Shown here one piece after another: positions 10,711 to 21,220 of a stretch of 64,000 nucleotides of DNA. Numbering within the stretch: the stretch's first letter is position 1; each line of letters begins with the position of its first letter. Origin of the DNA: Claviceps africana (taxonomy: Eukaryota; Ascomycota; Sordariomycetes; Hypocreales; Clavicipitaceae); contig SRPY01000050.1 of assembly GCA_018360145.1 (NCBI GenBank), positions 23,351-87,350 on the forward strand, in the 5' to 3' direction. The notes under the pieces are model-generated. The model was given only the letters and a program-made list of their open reading frames with translations. It was not told where the DNA came from and did no database searches. The position numbers and the translations under genes are program-made.

Positions 10711-11367
10711 ATGTCTTCGCCTCCGGCATCTGTCACGTCGCAAGCGTCATCCGGAGAGGACGAGCAGCCGGCTGGCGACGACACCGTGACCTTGTCGGAT
10801 ATTGAACAGAGGCCTTCCCGCCGGGACGACGACCAGGAAATCCTGCTTGACGAGGGCCTCAATGGCAATGGAAATGGCAATGGTAAAGGCGCTGCCGCCT
10901 CCTCACGCGTAACCAGCCCTCCTCCGGCCGAGGTGCCCCCCTTCGACTGGGAGCAGTTTGAGGCAAGATACGAAAGCGCTTTGAAGGAGGCAGATGAAGA
11001 AGAACGAGACATTCTCCAAGAAGCCCAAAGCCTGTCCAAGGTACCTAGTCCCCATTCCAACCTGTCGCAGACCGGTGCAATCAACTGCTTCATTCACTAA
11101 CACGACTCGGCAATGATAGTATTTCCAAACTTGGGCAGCTGCTGCTTCAGCCCACGATGATGAGCGTGCCGTCAAGCGCCTGCGCACACGGCAGCGATTC
11201 GTCAACTTGTCTGAAGAAAAAATGGCCCAGAAGCAAAAGCACTGTTAGTTTGTTTGCCGTGAAGCCCAGCCTGCTCCTCGCTCGTATTCCCTCGCTAACG
11301 TCAAGGCAAAGACGAAGAGGTGGTTCGTGCTTTCGAAAGCGCTCTCGCGCTTCTCAAATCGACTTGA
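10711..11367 (+). CDS. Conserved fungal protein of unknown function
   Basis: Three exons, 10711-11040, 11120-11243 and 11312-11367, give 169 residues. Both introns (79 and 68 bp) have GT-AG ends and CTAAC branch sites, and the frame is kept throughout. The N-terminal 70 residues are acidic and disordered with an NGNGNG run. The C-terminal 90 residues read as a charged alpha-helical domain: FDWEQFEARYESAL, EERDILQEAQSLSK, then FQTWAAAASAHDDERAVKRL, FVNLSEEKMAQKQKHY and a VVRAFESALALL tail. I recall similar short proteins in sordariomycetes but know no function. No signal peptide or membrane span. The helix content suggests a role through protein contacts, which is inference. Confidence 0.75.
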
Positions 11368-11398
11368 CATGTGTGGTTTTCATACACGCGTGTCTATG

Positions 11399-11430
<32 letters not shown>

Positions 11431-11849
11431 CAGTGCGTGACATGTAAGCGCCACGCGCGCTCTCTGAGCGGGCCTTGTGATTGGCCAAGCACACGAGTGT
11501 CCCCACCAAGTTTCTGCTCACATGCAGGCACCAGACTTCTCTTGGCAGCATTGCTCCCAACCTCTTTTCAAAGCTCTTCCCATTTTTAGCGCCTCCTTGG
11601 AGCCTTCTTCATCACCAACGCCGTCCATTATGCATACTTCTTTCATCAACACATAATTCAGCAGAGGTGGGACTCAAACCTTGGGGACCACGTTTGCTAT
11701 CGATATCCCTTCCCCGCAAAAAACAAGAAAAAAAACAATAGTACTATGAGGTCGGGCGTCACCACAATCCAAAGCCTTCAGCGACACAACTTCCCGCTAG
11801 CTATGCCTCCGAGTAGCTTGTTCGGAAGATCGCGCCACCCGTATTCAGT
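11368..11849. other. Intergenic region with a tetranucleotide repeat
   Basis: Holds a CCTG microsatellite just after the previous gene, and otherwise unremarkable sequence. Several short open frames cross the repeat but have no protein character. Confidence 0.45.
11398..11430. repeat. (CCTG)n microsatellite
   Basis: About eight perfect tandem copies of CCTG directly after the stop codon region of the gene ending at 11367, so probably inside its 3' UTR. Confidence 0.95.
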
Positions 11850-12442
11850 ATGACAGCCAAAGCGCGTCTAGAATGGCATGAAATAGCTGCAAGTCTGGAA
11901 ATATCACAGGTTGGGAAATCTCGCCCTTCTATTTACGCCCTTCTTCGCCTTTTACGCAAACTGACAAACACTAGCATGAGTTAGTGACCTTTGGTCAAAT
12001 CCATTTTTCTAATGATGCCGTGGACAAGTTTGGTACCAAATTCACAAATTTACCACTCAAAAATGAGGATACCTGCGTTCATGAATCTTATGACCGGCAA
12101 GATGAAGACGACTTGGGTTTTTATCACGACGGCGTCAAACGCACATTGACTGACGAGCAAATCGCCATCTTTCGACACTCCGAGTTGAGAGAGCTTGAAA
12201 AACGGCAAGGCAAGGCCAAGGTCAAGGCGTCGAGATTGAGTGCTGGTGCTGAGACTACAGATGCTGAAAGGAACGGATCAGCAGAGGGTTCGTCTCAAGG
12301 AGCACGCGCACATAACAATCGTGGTGCCAGAAAGAAGAAGAAGAAAGGAGGCAGAAGCGTGGTGCATGAACCCAAGCCGGATTTGCGAAAACGAACCTGG
12401 GACGTCGTCGACGCAGGCCTGGACTCTCTAGACTACGACTGA
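11850..12442 (+). CDS. DUF3807-like small nuclear-type protein
   Basis: Proposed exons 11850-11909 and 11975-12442 encode 175 residues. The second exon carries the strongest signal: HFSNDAVDKFGTKF, then DLGFYHDGVKRTLTDEQIA and a basic KKKKKGG cluster near the end, finishing with WDVVDAGLDSLDYD. The segment YHDGVKRTLTDEQIAIFRHSE matches my memory of the fungal DUF3807 family, whose length is similar; its function is unknown. The basic cluster would suit nuclear or nucleolar location. The first exon is less certain because its donor, GTTGGG, is unusual, although the acceptor has a good CTGAC branch site and phase is kept. The 3' end is firm. Confidence 0.62.
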
Positions 12443-13356
12443 TGATGGTCTTTGGCGGTCCAACACCTTTTGCGGTATATCATAGTAGGTGAGAAAGTCT
12501 TGTTTTCGTTTTGTTTCACCATTGGATTTGTTCGACTCCTCAATGCCTGCATGATGAAAACCCTTGTATCGTCATCCTTAGTCCGATCCGGATGTCGTAC
12601 AGATGATTCATTTGATTTGTATCAAGTGAGGATGGCCGTTGAATCTGGACATGACGATGCGAATTAATCTTCTCTCTGAGGCGCGCTATGATGAGCCTAG
12701 TTTCTCCATCTTCTAAAAAGTGCACAAAGTCCATCGTTTATGACTGACTCGAAAATGACACAGTTATGTTGACAAATTCCAGGAGTTGGTGGACGCAGCT
12801 TGAGGCCACACGGTGGGGCCACTGAGGAGAGTTGGTATGGAACTCGAGATGCGTGGAGAACGACTGTTCGTGCTCACGTGATGATAGTGATGAGATGATG
12901 AAACATAACATAGCCTCTAAACCTCGTCCGTCGCGACGTTTCAAATTGTGGTGCACATGTATATACATACATACATACTACCTATGTACATACAATATGT
13001 ATGTAGACAAAAGGAATGTTGCCCAATTCGTTTGCGGCGCAATTAGCCTTTGAAATCTCCCATACAATCGCGACCGCCAATCACATTCCACCATGGCAGC
13101 ATAAAGTGGAGCCATGCGCAAGTCGATCTGACGACGAAGGCTGGGGCCCATCCCACCTTGGTCGGTTTTGCTCTCGAGTCTCGAGTCTGAACTCTAGACT
13201 CTCGACCACCATTTGAGCATTCTTGACTGGCGACCTCGCGCATCGCTTCGTCGGCCAGGCCTTCCACGCGCCCAAATCCTTTGAACCCGACAATCCGGAA
13301 CTCTTGATACATTGTCGGTGTCGCGGCCTTCGCGACATACTCTGCGCCGGGGCATC
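12443..13356. other. Intergenic region upstream of cka1
   Basis: Contains a short (ATAC)n run at about 12961-12980 followed by TATGTACATACAATATGTATG-like sequence. A cluster of overlapping CTCGAGTC palindromes lies at about 13172-13205. No gene is supported; the right half should hold the cka1 promoter and 5' UTR. Confidence 0.45.
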
Positions 13357-14816
13357 ATGGCGCGCGTTTACGCCGATGTCAACCAGAACATGCCCCGCAG
13401 TTACTGGGATTACGACTCTGTCAATATCAGTACGTCCCAGGACGTTTGCGACTTGGACCCGGTTGATGATGACTCTTGCTAACACGGGCGCGCCTAGGTT
13501 GGGGGGTGCTGGAGAACTATGAGGTTGTGAGAAAAATCGGTAGGCCTTCGTCTCTCACGCCAGCACATATACTGTTTCGTATTTCCCGGCATGCAGGACT
13601 GACTTTGGTCTGAAATTCATCTTTCCTGTTGTTGCAACATAGGACGGGGCAAATATTCCGAAGTGTTCGAAGGCATCAACGTTGTCAATTACCAGAAGTG
13701 TGTCATCAAGGTTCTCAAACCTGTCAAGAAGAAGAAGATTAAGCGAGAGATCAAGATTCTTCAGAACCTCGCTGGCGGTCCCAACGTTGTTGCGTTGCTG
13801 GACGTGGTTAGAGACTCTCAGGTCAGACCTATACACCCTCTTTTCTTTGGAAATCTTACCCATCATGTGTATTCGAAGCTGCTCCCCTTTCAACGCTGAA
13901 TCTGACATGTTTTCATACCGGAAAATTGCAGAGTAAAACTCCGTCCCTGATTTTTGAGAACGTCAACAATATCGACTTCCGTAGCCTGTATCCGAAATTC
14001 AACGACCTCGACGTGCGGTTTTACATACACGAGTTGCTCAAGGCTCTTGATTTCTGCCACAGCAAGGGCATTATGCATCGAGATGTCAAGCCTCATAACG
14101 TTATGATCGATCATGAGAACAGAAAGGTAGGTCGACTCAACGGACACGGATCGTGCGGATTATGGAACAAGCGCGTGCGCGATGGTAGGCTGACACTCGG
14201 CATCCATCTCCGTGTAGCTGCGTCTCATCGATTGGGGTCTTGCCGAATTCTACCATCCCAGGACCGAGTACAACGTGCGAGTGGCTTCGCGATATTTCAA
14301 AGGACCGGAACTTCTTGTGGATTTTCAAGAGTACGACTACAGCTTGGATATGTGGAGTCTGGGGGCCATGTTTGCCTCCATGATCTTCAGAAAAGAACCA
14401 TTCTTCCATGGCAACAGTAACTCGGACCAACTGGTCAAAATTGCAAAGGTCTTGGGAACCGACGAACTCTTTGACTACCTCGACAGATACGAAATTGAGC
14501 TAGACTCTCAGTACGATGATATCCTTGGGAGGTTTCAGAAGAAGCCCTGGCACAGCTTCGTGACGTCTGAGAACCAGCGTTTTGTCTCTAATGAAGCCAT
14601 CGAATTCCTCGACAAGCTACTGCGATACGACCATCAAGTAAGCCGGCCTCGAATGCCAAATGCAAACAACATAAGGAGCAACGTCGGCTAACCAAGAGGT
14701 CTTAGGAACGACTTACCGCCAAGGAGGCCCAGGAACATGCCTATTTTGATCCTGTGCGAGACCCGGAGGTCTTTCAGCGCAACTTGGCTGACCCTGATGG
14801 ACCTTACAAGTCGTGA
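13357..14816 (+). CDS. cka1: Casein kinase 2 alpha (catalytic) subunit
   Basis: Constitutively active Ser/Thr kinase that phosphorylates acidic sites in many nuclear and cytoplasmic proteins. Six exons, 13357-13429, 13498-13539, 13643-13821, 13932-14126, 14218-14637 and 14706-14816, give 339 residues, the family size. Diagnostic elements: the Gly-rich loop GRGKYSEVFEG, the basic KPVKKKKIKREIKIL stretch that CK2 uses for acidic substrates, HRDVKPHNVMID catalytic loop, DWG in place of the usual DFG, the activation segment ending ASRYFKGPELL, and the C-terminal RLTAKEAQEHAYF. The start MARVYADVN is the typical fungal CK2 alpha N-terminus. All five introns are 68-110 bp with GT-AG ends. The protein ends shortly after DPDGPYKS, without a long tail. 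Confidence 0.97.
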
Positions 14817-16274
14817 GAAGGAACTGCAGAGGCGGCAATTGCATAGCAAAAAAACCATCGCCATTTCCGGTCCGGGTTATCCCAATGCATGCCGTCTTGC
14901 AATTCGACCACCGTCCTTGGCAGCTTACTTTTTTCTTCGTCTTCAAAAGGCGCGGCTGCCATTCTCTTTACTTGCTTTTGGCCGCTAAGAACAATGAGAT
15001 TGAGAACAAGCTAGGTCCTGGTATCCGTTTCAAATTTCTGACGGGAGACCCGGAAAGATGTAATACCCAACGTCGGCGTTCGGATCGGCGCTGGGTGAGA
15101 CATGCGGAGGAGAATTATTACGGTTTACTGCAAAGACCACAGATACGCAAGGCAAACCATTACGAGATGAGGAGGATTCAATCCTAGATTAAACCTGCAA
15201 ATTCCTAGGCCACGTGTGGCGAGGCGTGCGCTCGACGCCCGCCATTGAAATCGAGAGTTGAAATGGTGATTCAGGGGAATGACACGGCGAATGGAACGAA
15301 AGGCACATACATATGTTTGCTAGGTTCAGGTTGAGGTTGAGGTCTCTGGTCTTTTTTGTTTTTTCTAGGGTCTCGGCCCCCCTTCTTCATTCGCACCGGG
15401 ACGTCCAAGGAAGTTTGTTCTTCATTATTCCACTTCTTTTTTCCCCCTTCCCGCAGCAGCGTCATGTCAATAATACATTGTTGGAAAAAAAAAGGAAAAC
15501 AACGTTGAAGCGAGGGATCGGCGTGTTATAATTATGCGGTGCGCGATGGCGTTTGCTCGGAGCCTTGCCGGCAGGTCGGGGAAATGAGTCGTGAGCTGTG
15601 TCTGGACCAGTCTGGATGGGTTTCGGCCCGTGGAGCGTAGATACTATTTGGTGGTTCATCTGGGTTGTGTTTGCGCACTGTGATGCCGCGTCCTTGAAGA
15701 CGTTCTGTGCAAAGTCGGAGGCAGATGCGCCTATTGATTATTTATAGTCTAAAAGGTCTTGATGCTTTTTCTTTTTTGCTTTCTTTCTTACTTTCTTTCT
15801 TTTTTTCTTTCTTTTCCTTCCTTCCCTTTCCTTTTTTTAACGAATTAATTTATTTTAAACTAGTTACTATTTATAATATACAGTTTGCAGTTTATATTTT
15901 CTGTTGGTTTTATTTATTTTTTACCCATGTAATTTCCTTTTCTTCTTCTCTCCCATATCTTTCCTTTAGTTCCTCCTTTCCATGCAGAAAGTCTGAGGCT
16001 TACATACTCAACACAACGACAGCACAGGCAACATACAACCAGACATGCATTTACAACCCAAAAAGAAAAAGAAAAAGACAAAAACGGCAGATGCACGAAT
16101 CATGGAAAAGGGCACGACTGGCATCACATCACGGTGGCCCTTGGTGGACCGCATGCCTTCCATTCACAAGCACAGTGGTTCATACGAGGCGCCGTCATCA
16201 AGAAAAGCATACCGATATACCCAACTACCCCTGAATAACCCACATCTCAGTCCCGAGAGGCCGACAGATGCCCT
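14817..16274. other. Intergenic region between convergent genes
   Basis: A 1.46-kb stretch downstream of cka1 and of the AT-hook gene. It has a long T/C-rich tract at about 15760-15840 and AT-rich DNA at 15840-15930. Open frames here are short, Phe- or Lys-rich and unconvincing. I see no RNA gene. Confidence 0.5.
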
Positions 16275-19200
16275 TCATAAACATGTGAAGCAGAAATCTC
16301 GATTGCACGTGTACCCATTCACGCCACACTCCTGAACAGCACCAGCGTCCGACGCAGCAGAGCCGGATTCCTTGGAGACAACATCATGCGTGTGCCGTCT
16401 CTTCTTCTTCATCTTCGTCTTCGCGTCCTCTGATATTTCCCTTTCCAGCTGTACCTGGTCTTCCTCTGACGTTCGGGAGATAGACTTACGGATCTTCTGT
16501 GTGCTTGAGTCCGCTGCTGCGGTTTTACCTGCGGCAAAGGGTTGGGCGGACTTGGATGACGACGGCTTGGACCGAATGGGACTGCCGAGCTCGTCTTCGT
16601 CGTCCTCGGCTTCTTGGCCTTTGGCGCTGCCCGACATCAGGGAAAGTAGTGAGCGCCGCGATTTCTGGCGTTTCTTGTCCTTCTTGTCTTTACCCGTGCT
16701 CAATGGTTCCGGAGTATACGGCTTGGACGGCTTGGACGCCACGACTGGTTTTTTACCCTGGACTTGTAGAGAGGAGGATCGACGTGCCACTGCCGTGGGG
16801 AAAGACGGCAGATGCCGGCTATGCTCTTTTCGTCCGACGGGGTCATCTGAGGCAGTTCGGGCAAACATCGACTTCAACGACGATTGCTTTGCCCCCGGAA
16901 GAACGGATCCATGGACCTGAGTTTTGGCTTCTTGCATCTTTGTTTTCGGCGCTATGACGGCTTGCTTGAGTTCTCCCATGGTTCGCTTCTCCGTTACGCT
17001 GGGCAGCTTTGGAGCAGCGCGCTTGGCGTCCAGGAAGATAGGAGTACAGCGCTCTACAGATCGCGGCACCATCGCGGCACGAGGGACAGGTGATTTATAG
17101 GGAGTTACAGTCGGGACCGCTTGGGGTCTCGACTTATCAGGTGTGTGAGGGCCTGTCTGCACTGGCGAGGATATGAAGAGAGAGGGGCTTGCGGTTCGGG
17201 TTCGGACACCGGACGACGAATCCTCATCCGCTTCTGGCTGAGGGAGATGAAGACTTTCAGCAACATCCGCCGTTTGCATCGGAGAGCGGGATTTGGACAG
17301 TTTTCGGAGAGTAAATGTCGCAGAGCTTGCCTTCGACTTGGGTGTCTTTGGCGTCTTCACTGGCGAGGCCGACTCCACAGCTGCCAAGGGTGGCGGAGGT
17401 GACCTTGCACTGGTCGAAATGTGAGACGGTAGAAGTTGCAGTTCTGCTGACGATTCGAACTGCTGAATATCCCTGTCTTTTTCTCGGACGACCGCTGGCA
17501 CATCATCATCAACAGATACGGGTTCTTCCTCAGTACCTGAAAGCTCGGCCTTGGCAGACTCGACGACGAGGTCTTGTCCATCCGGCTCCCGTTGATCGTC
17601 GACGGGTTTCTCCTCTGGTGTCATGACTTGTCCGAGGCTTGGTATCAAAGACATGCCTCTCTCTTTTTTGGTAGACATTGGAGACGAGGGGAGATCAAAA
17701 GCGTCTGATCTGTGAGACGCAGGTGTGCGACTTTTCGCAGCTTGTGACGACGATGTAGGAGTTCGGCTACCTGTGGTACGGACGGACGTAGGAGTGACTG
17801 CAACATGCTGTTCTCTCTTGGACAGAGACGATCTTCGAGCACTCAATGGCGGACTTGGTGGCGGGGGTGTTGGTCCAATAGACTTGACAACACTCTTTGG
17901 TGACTCGAGAATCTCCACGAAACCAGCATCATCATTGTCCACAAACGAACCTGGAGAAGTTGGAGAAGCCGAAGAAGAAGCCGGAGAGCCTAGGAATCCC
18001 GCGACGCGTGGCGAAGCAGGACCTTCTGCATCACTTGGATCCGCCGAGCATTCTGAATCGTCCACCGTCTCTGGTCCATCGTCAGCGCGACTCGAGCCTC
18101 CAGACAACAGCTGGGGAGACGCACTGTCGTTCGCAGCGTCCAACACTTCCGTGATGCGTCCCGCATCATCTTCTTCCGAGTCAGAACTGGAAGAAGAGTC
18201 GGACGATTCAACCGCATATTGGCTTTCAGGTGGTGGTGGATGGGGTTCCTTCCTGACTGGCTCATATGCCTGCGTCTGCATTGGAAAACCGTTGCTGAAC
18301 AAATAGCCGCCTTGCAGAGAAGAAATATCTTGAGCCAACCGTCGAGCCACGCCGTACCAAGCATCCTCGGTTGCCGGCAACCTGTTGGCATGGCCGCCCA
18401 CAAGTGCCGTCAATCCATTTGGCACCTGCACCTTTCTTCGGCATCGTTTGTAGCCCACAGGGTATTTTCGAGGCCGTCCACGTTTTCGCTTCACTGGTTG
18501 AGCATTTTCGCCGGCCGGTGCCAATGGGCGCTGAGCGGACAGTTGGAGCAACGGATGCATTGGCCGGTGCAACCCTTGATGTTGCAACTGTACAGCGGGT
18601 TGCGGAAAGAATGAACCCTGAAGGGGCTGATACGCCATGGGAGCAGGATAAGGCTGGAACGGCTGCTGCATCATGGGCTGGAAAGGGTAATAGGCCTGGG
18701 GTGGGAAGCCGAACTGAAACGGCGGGAAATAATAGGGCTGTCCGAACATCGGGGGCGGATAATGCATGAATGGCGGTTGTGCCTGCGGTTGTGCCTGCGG
18801 TTGTGCTTGCGGTTGTGCCTGTTGTTGCCCTTGCTGCTGTGTTGTCTCTGATTTCCGCGGTCGACCACGCTTCTTCCTGGAAGAAGATTCCGTTTCGGAA
18901 TCATTTGCGGCAGCACTCGTCGATGAAATATTCGACGTAGCGGCCGCCAGTCTCGATTTATGCCTTTTGGGAAGCGTCGCGTCTGAGTTGCGGCCACGGC
19001 CCCCGGTTCGAGCGGCTTTCCTAGGCCGCTCTTGCGGGCGTTTCGAGGCTGCATCATCCGAGCTGACTCCGGAAGCACCTACGCTGCTAGGTTTTCCAAC
19101 AGACCTGGCCACCTTCTTCAAATTGTGACCGGCCGTAACACCAGGCGGCAGAGTGAATAACGGCCTTTCGTCATCAGACAGTATACATGCCAGATCAAAG

Positions 19201-20564
19201 TCTTGATGGGAAGATTTATTGTACGAGGCTCGAGCAGTAGCAGTAACGACCGGGACCGCATCGTTCCCTTGAGAAGCAGCGGTATCCTGAGAATCTGGTA
19301 TAACTCTGTTCGACGTCTCCGGCTTGCGTGCCTGATTCGACGGCAAGAAATCGTCAGCCGTCTGCGAGGACGCGTCAATCTCCTCTGCAGAGAATACAGG
19401 ATCTTCCACCGTGTCACTGTCCTCGATAATGGCGGTATGCCAGGGCTTGGTGTGTCTTCGTGATGAGTTGGCGTGAAGGTCATAGCCTGCTTTCCCAGGT
19501 GAGACTGCTTCGTTGTCCTCTGCAAAACAAGCCGAGGCTTCCTCAGGATGTTGCTCGAAGAGGTTGGCAGACTGGCCCGCCAGCTCGTGGTCATCATCCT
19601 TGGTGCTGTCAGCTGCTGCTGCATGCTTCATACGCATAGGCTTTGGCCGTTTGTCGCTTGACGTCGGCGAGGTCAAACTCGCCAGCGTCCGCACAGGAGG
19701 ATGTTCCCTGTAGCGGTAATCGGCAGCAGCCCGAACGGGAGTAAGGCCGCCCAGGTTGGGAACTCCGTATGCCTCCTGGAACTGGGGTAGCATTTCCCAC
19801 GGACCAAGGGCAAATGGAGACGCGCCGTATGGGCCGACAGATGATGCGTATCGTAAGCCACCACCATCGTATAGTCCTGAAATCAAGCTGGGACTATGAC
19901 CACCGTCGGTCGCTAGTCCATGGCTGTATCCAGGAATGCCGTCCACGGAATCAGGATCAGGATATGGTCCTTGCAGCTGCATGTAGTCTGGCATAACTTC
20001 TGTGTCATCGCCGTCGGTCGCCCAAGGTTGGTTCTCGATCGCGGTCGTTGATCCATTATCATAGCTGCCACTACCATCTTGGCGACCAGCCCGGGCGATT
20101 TCGTGATCCGAGGAGATTTTCAGCAGAGGGCCGTCTTCCTCATTCTCACCATCATCGTAATCCTTTTCCTCAACATCATCTCCATTCCCATCCCCACCTC
20201 CATCTTCATCTCCATCTTGTTCTTCATCGCACGAGTCTCCAATTTCGTCTTCGTCATCTCGGCCCAGGCGCTGTTCCTCGTGGTCGACTTCTTGTTCCAG
20301 GTTACTGACCGCTGCCTCATGGCGCATGTTTTTGATGTGACCATGTAGAGCGACATCACTGACGCCAGTCTTTCCAGCATCGACTTGATGCCCGTAGACG
20401 TGTTCAGCGCAGCGCAGTTGTTGCGGTCGTCCTTGTTCGGCGCGAGCGGGAGCTGCCTCGGTATCATCGTCGCCGTCGTATTCCTCCCACTCCTCGTCAA
20501 CTTCGGTTCCATCCCCCTCGCCGAGTGGTTCGCCCAGTCGCCGCCGCTTGACGGGGGGTTCCAT
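16275..20564 (-). CDS. Large AT-hook, low-complexity nuclear protein
   Basis: A single uninterrupted frame of 1429 residues from ATG 20564 (context TTCC-ATG-GAG). Two AT-hook cores are clear, KKRGRPRKSE and KRKRGRPRKYPVG, about 130 residues apart and separated by a Gln/Pro/Tyr-rich segment (PQAQ repeats, then Pro-Phe-Tyr-rich). This suggests minor-groove binding of AT-rich DNA. The first 150 residues are extremely acidic. A bipartite-like KRRRLGE lies at the N-terminus. The only globular-looking block is around GLTALVGGHANRLPATEDAW, just after the second hook. The C-terminal 550 residues are Ser/Pro/Lys-rich and probably disordered. I do not recognise an orthologue with known function. The last residues, with three Cys in ten, look unlike the rest and could result from a missed terminal intron. 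Confidence 0.8.
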   Translation of the reverse strand: MEPPVKRRRLGEPLGEGDGTEVDEEWEEYDGDDDTEAAPARAEQGRPQQLRCAEHVYGHQVDAGKTGVSDVALHGHIKNMRHEAAVSNLEQEVDHEEQRLGRDDEDEIGDSCDEEQDGDEDGGGDGNGDDVEEKDYDDGENEEDGPLLKISSDHEIARAGRQDGSGSYDNGSTTAIENQPWATDGDDTEVMPDYMQLQGPYPDPDSVDGIPGYSHGLATDGGHSPSLISGLYDGGGLRYASSVGPYGASPFALGPWEMLPQFQEAYGVPNLGGLTPVRAAADYRYREHPPVRTLASLTSPTSSDKRPKPMRMKHAAAADSTKDDDHELAGQSANLFEQHPEEASACFAEDNEAVSPGKAGYDLHANSSRRHTKPWHTAIIEDSDTVEDPVFSAEEIDASSQTADDFLPSNQARKPETSNRVIPDSQDTAASQGNDAVPVVTATARASYNKSSHQDFDLACILSDDERPLFTLPPGVTAGHNLKKVARSVGKPSSVGASGVSSDDAASKRPQERPRKAARTGGRGRNSDATLPKRHKSRLAAATSNISSTSAAANDSETESSSRKKRGRPRKSETTQQQGQQQAQPQAQPQAQPQAQPPFMHYPPPMFGQPYYFPPFQFGFPPQAYYPFQPMMQQPFQPYPAPMAYQPLQGSFFPQPAVQLQHQGLHRPMHPLLQLSAQRPLAPAGENAQPVKRKRGRPRKYPVGYKRCRRKVQVPNGLTALVGGHANRLPATEDAWYGVARRLAQDISSLQGGYLFSNGFPMQTQAYEPVRKEPHPPPPESQYAVESSDSSSSSDSEEDDAGRITEVLDAANDSASPQLLSGGSSRADDGPETVDDSECSADPSDAEGPASPRVAGFLGSPASSSASPTSPGSFVDNDDAGFVEILESPKSVVKSIGPTPPPPSPPLSARRSSLSKREQHVAVTPTSVRTTGSRTPTSSSQAAKSRTPASHRSDAFDLPSSPMSTKKERGMSLIPSLGQVMTPEEKPVDDQREPDGQDLVVESAKAELSGTEEEPVSVDDDVPAVVREKDRDIQQFESSAELQLLPSHISTSARSPPPPLAAVESASPVKTPKTPKSKASSATFTLRKLSKSRSPMQTADVAESLHLPQPEADEDSSSGVRTRTASPSLFISSPVQTGPHTPDKSRPQAVPTVTPYKSPVPRAAMVPRSVERCTPIFLDAKRAAPKLPSVTEKRTMGELKQAVIAPKTKMQEAKTQVHGSVLPGAKQSSLKSMFARTASDDPVGRKEHSRHLPSFPTAVARRSSSLQVQGKKPVVASKPSKPYTPEPLSTGKDKKDKKRQKSRRSLLSLMSGSAKGQEAEDDEDELGSPIRSKPSSSKSAQPFAAGKTAAADSSTQKIRKSISRTSEEDQVQLEREISEDAKTKMKKKRRHTHDVVSKESGSAASDAGAVQECGVNGYTCNRDFCFTCL
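18774..18820. repeat. 12-bp tandem repeat coding PQAQ
   Basis: About four copies of a GGTTGTGCCTGC-like unit within the AT-hook gene, encoding a Pro-Gln-Ala-Gln repeat on the minus strand next to a Gln-rich run. Confidence 0.85.
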
Positions 20565-21220
20565 GGTGGCGCGACAGGTTCGTTGGATACGGCATGTGGT
20601 GTTGTCGAAAACTGTCACCGGCTAAAGCAGGAACGCACTTGATCTGGTGTCGACCAAATAGAGTGTGACTGTAGGGTTCGGCGTTGCTGGCGTCGCTCGC
20701 GTCGAGGCTGGAGACATGGTCCGGCTACGAGCCCACCCGGAGGAAGAAAATGGTTCGAACGTTGTGAACTGGGACATGGGGCGCTTAAAGTCGTCAATCC
20801 AATTCATCCGAGCAGACGCGTCGCGGGGCGCGCGTTAAGTGGCCCATCGTTGCTCGCAAGGCTGCATCTTTGACCAGACCATCCACATGTACATATTATT
20901 CACACATTGAGGCTGGGCCCCACATATCCTGTCCGACCATCAGCCCGCCAATAAGACGTAATACAGCCAAACCTGGGCGGGTGTCGTCGTCTCGGCTCTG
21001 ACGTCGTGCAGAGCAGAGCAGAGCAGACTGCACAGTGCGGGCTGCCGAGACAGCTGCATACCAAGACCAAGTACTTACACAGCGCCTTCGCATTTGCCTT
21101 GTTCACGTGGCCAAGTTGGAGATTTTGACGAGACTCAATCACAAGCTACAACTTTGGGCGCACACTCGCGCACACTCGCGCTCACGTCCACACAAACCCA
21201 ACATCTCCCCCTCCCTCACA
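20565..21220. promoter_or_regulatory. Divergent promoter region of the AT-hook gene and atg6
   Basis: A 656-bp interval between two start codons. It includes a GCAGAGCAGAGCAGA short repeat near 21007-21025 and a CGCACACTCG direct repeat near 21158-21180. No gene is seen. Confidence 0.45.

Noticed and set aside
11660..11700. Possible tRNA T-arm (reverse complement GGTTTGAGTCC)
   Set aside because: The flanking bases do not pair as a T stem, and no acceptor, D or anticodon arms fit.
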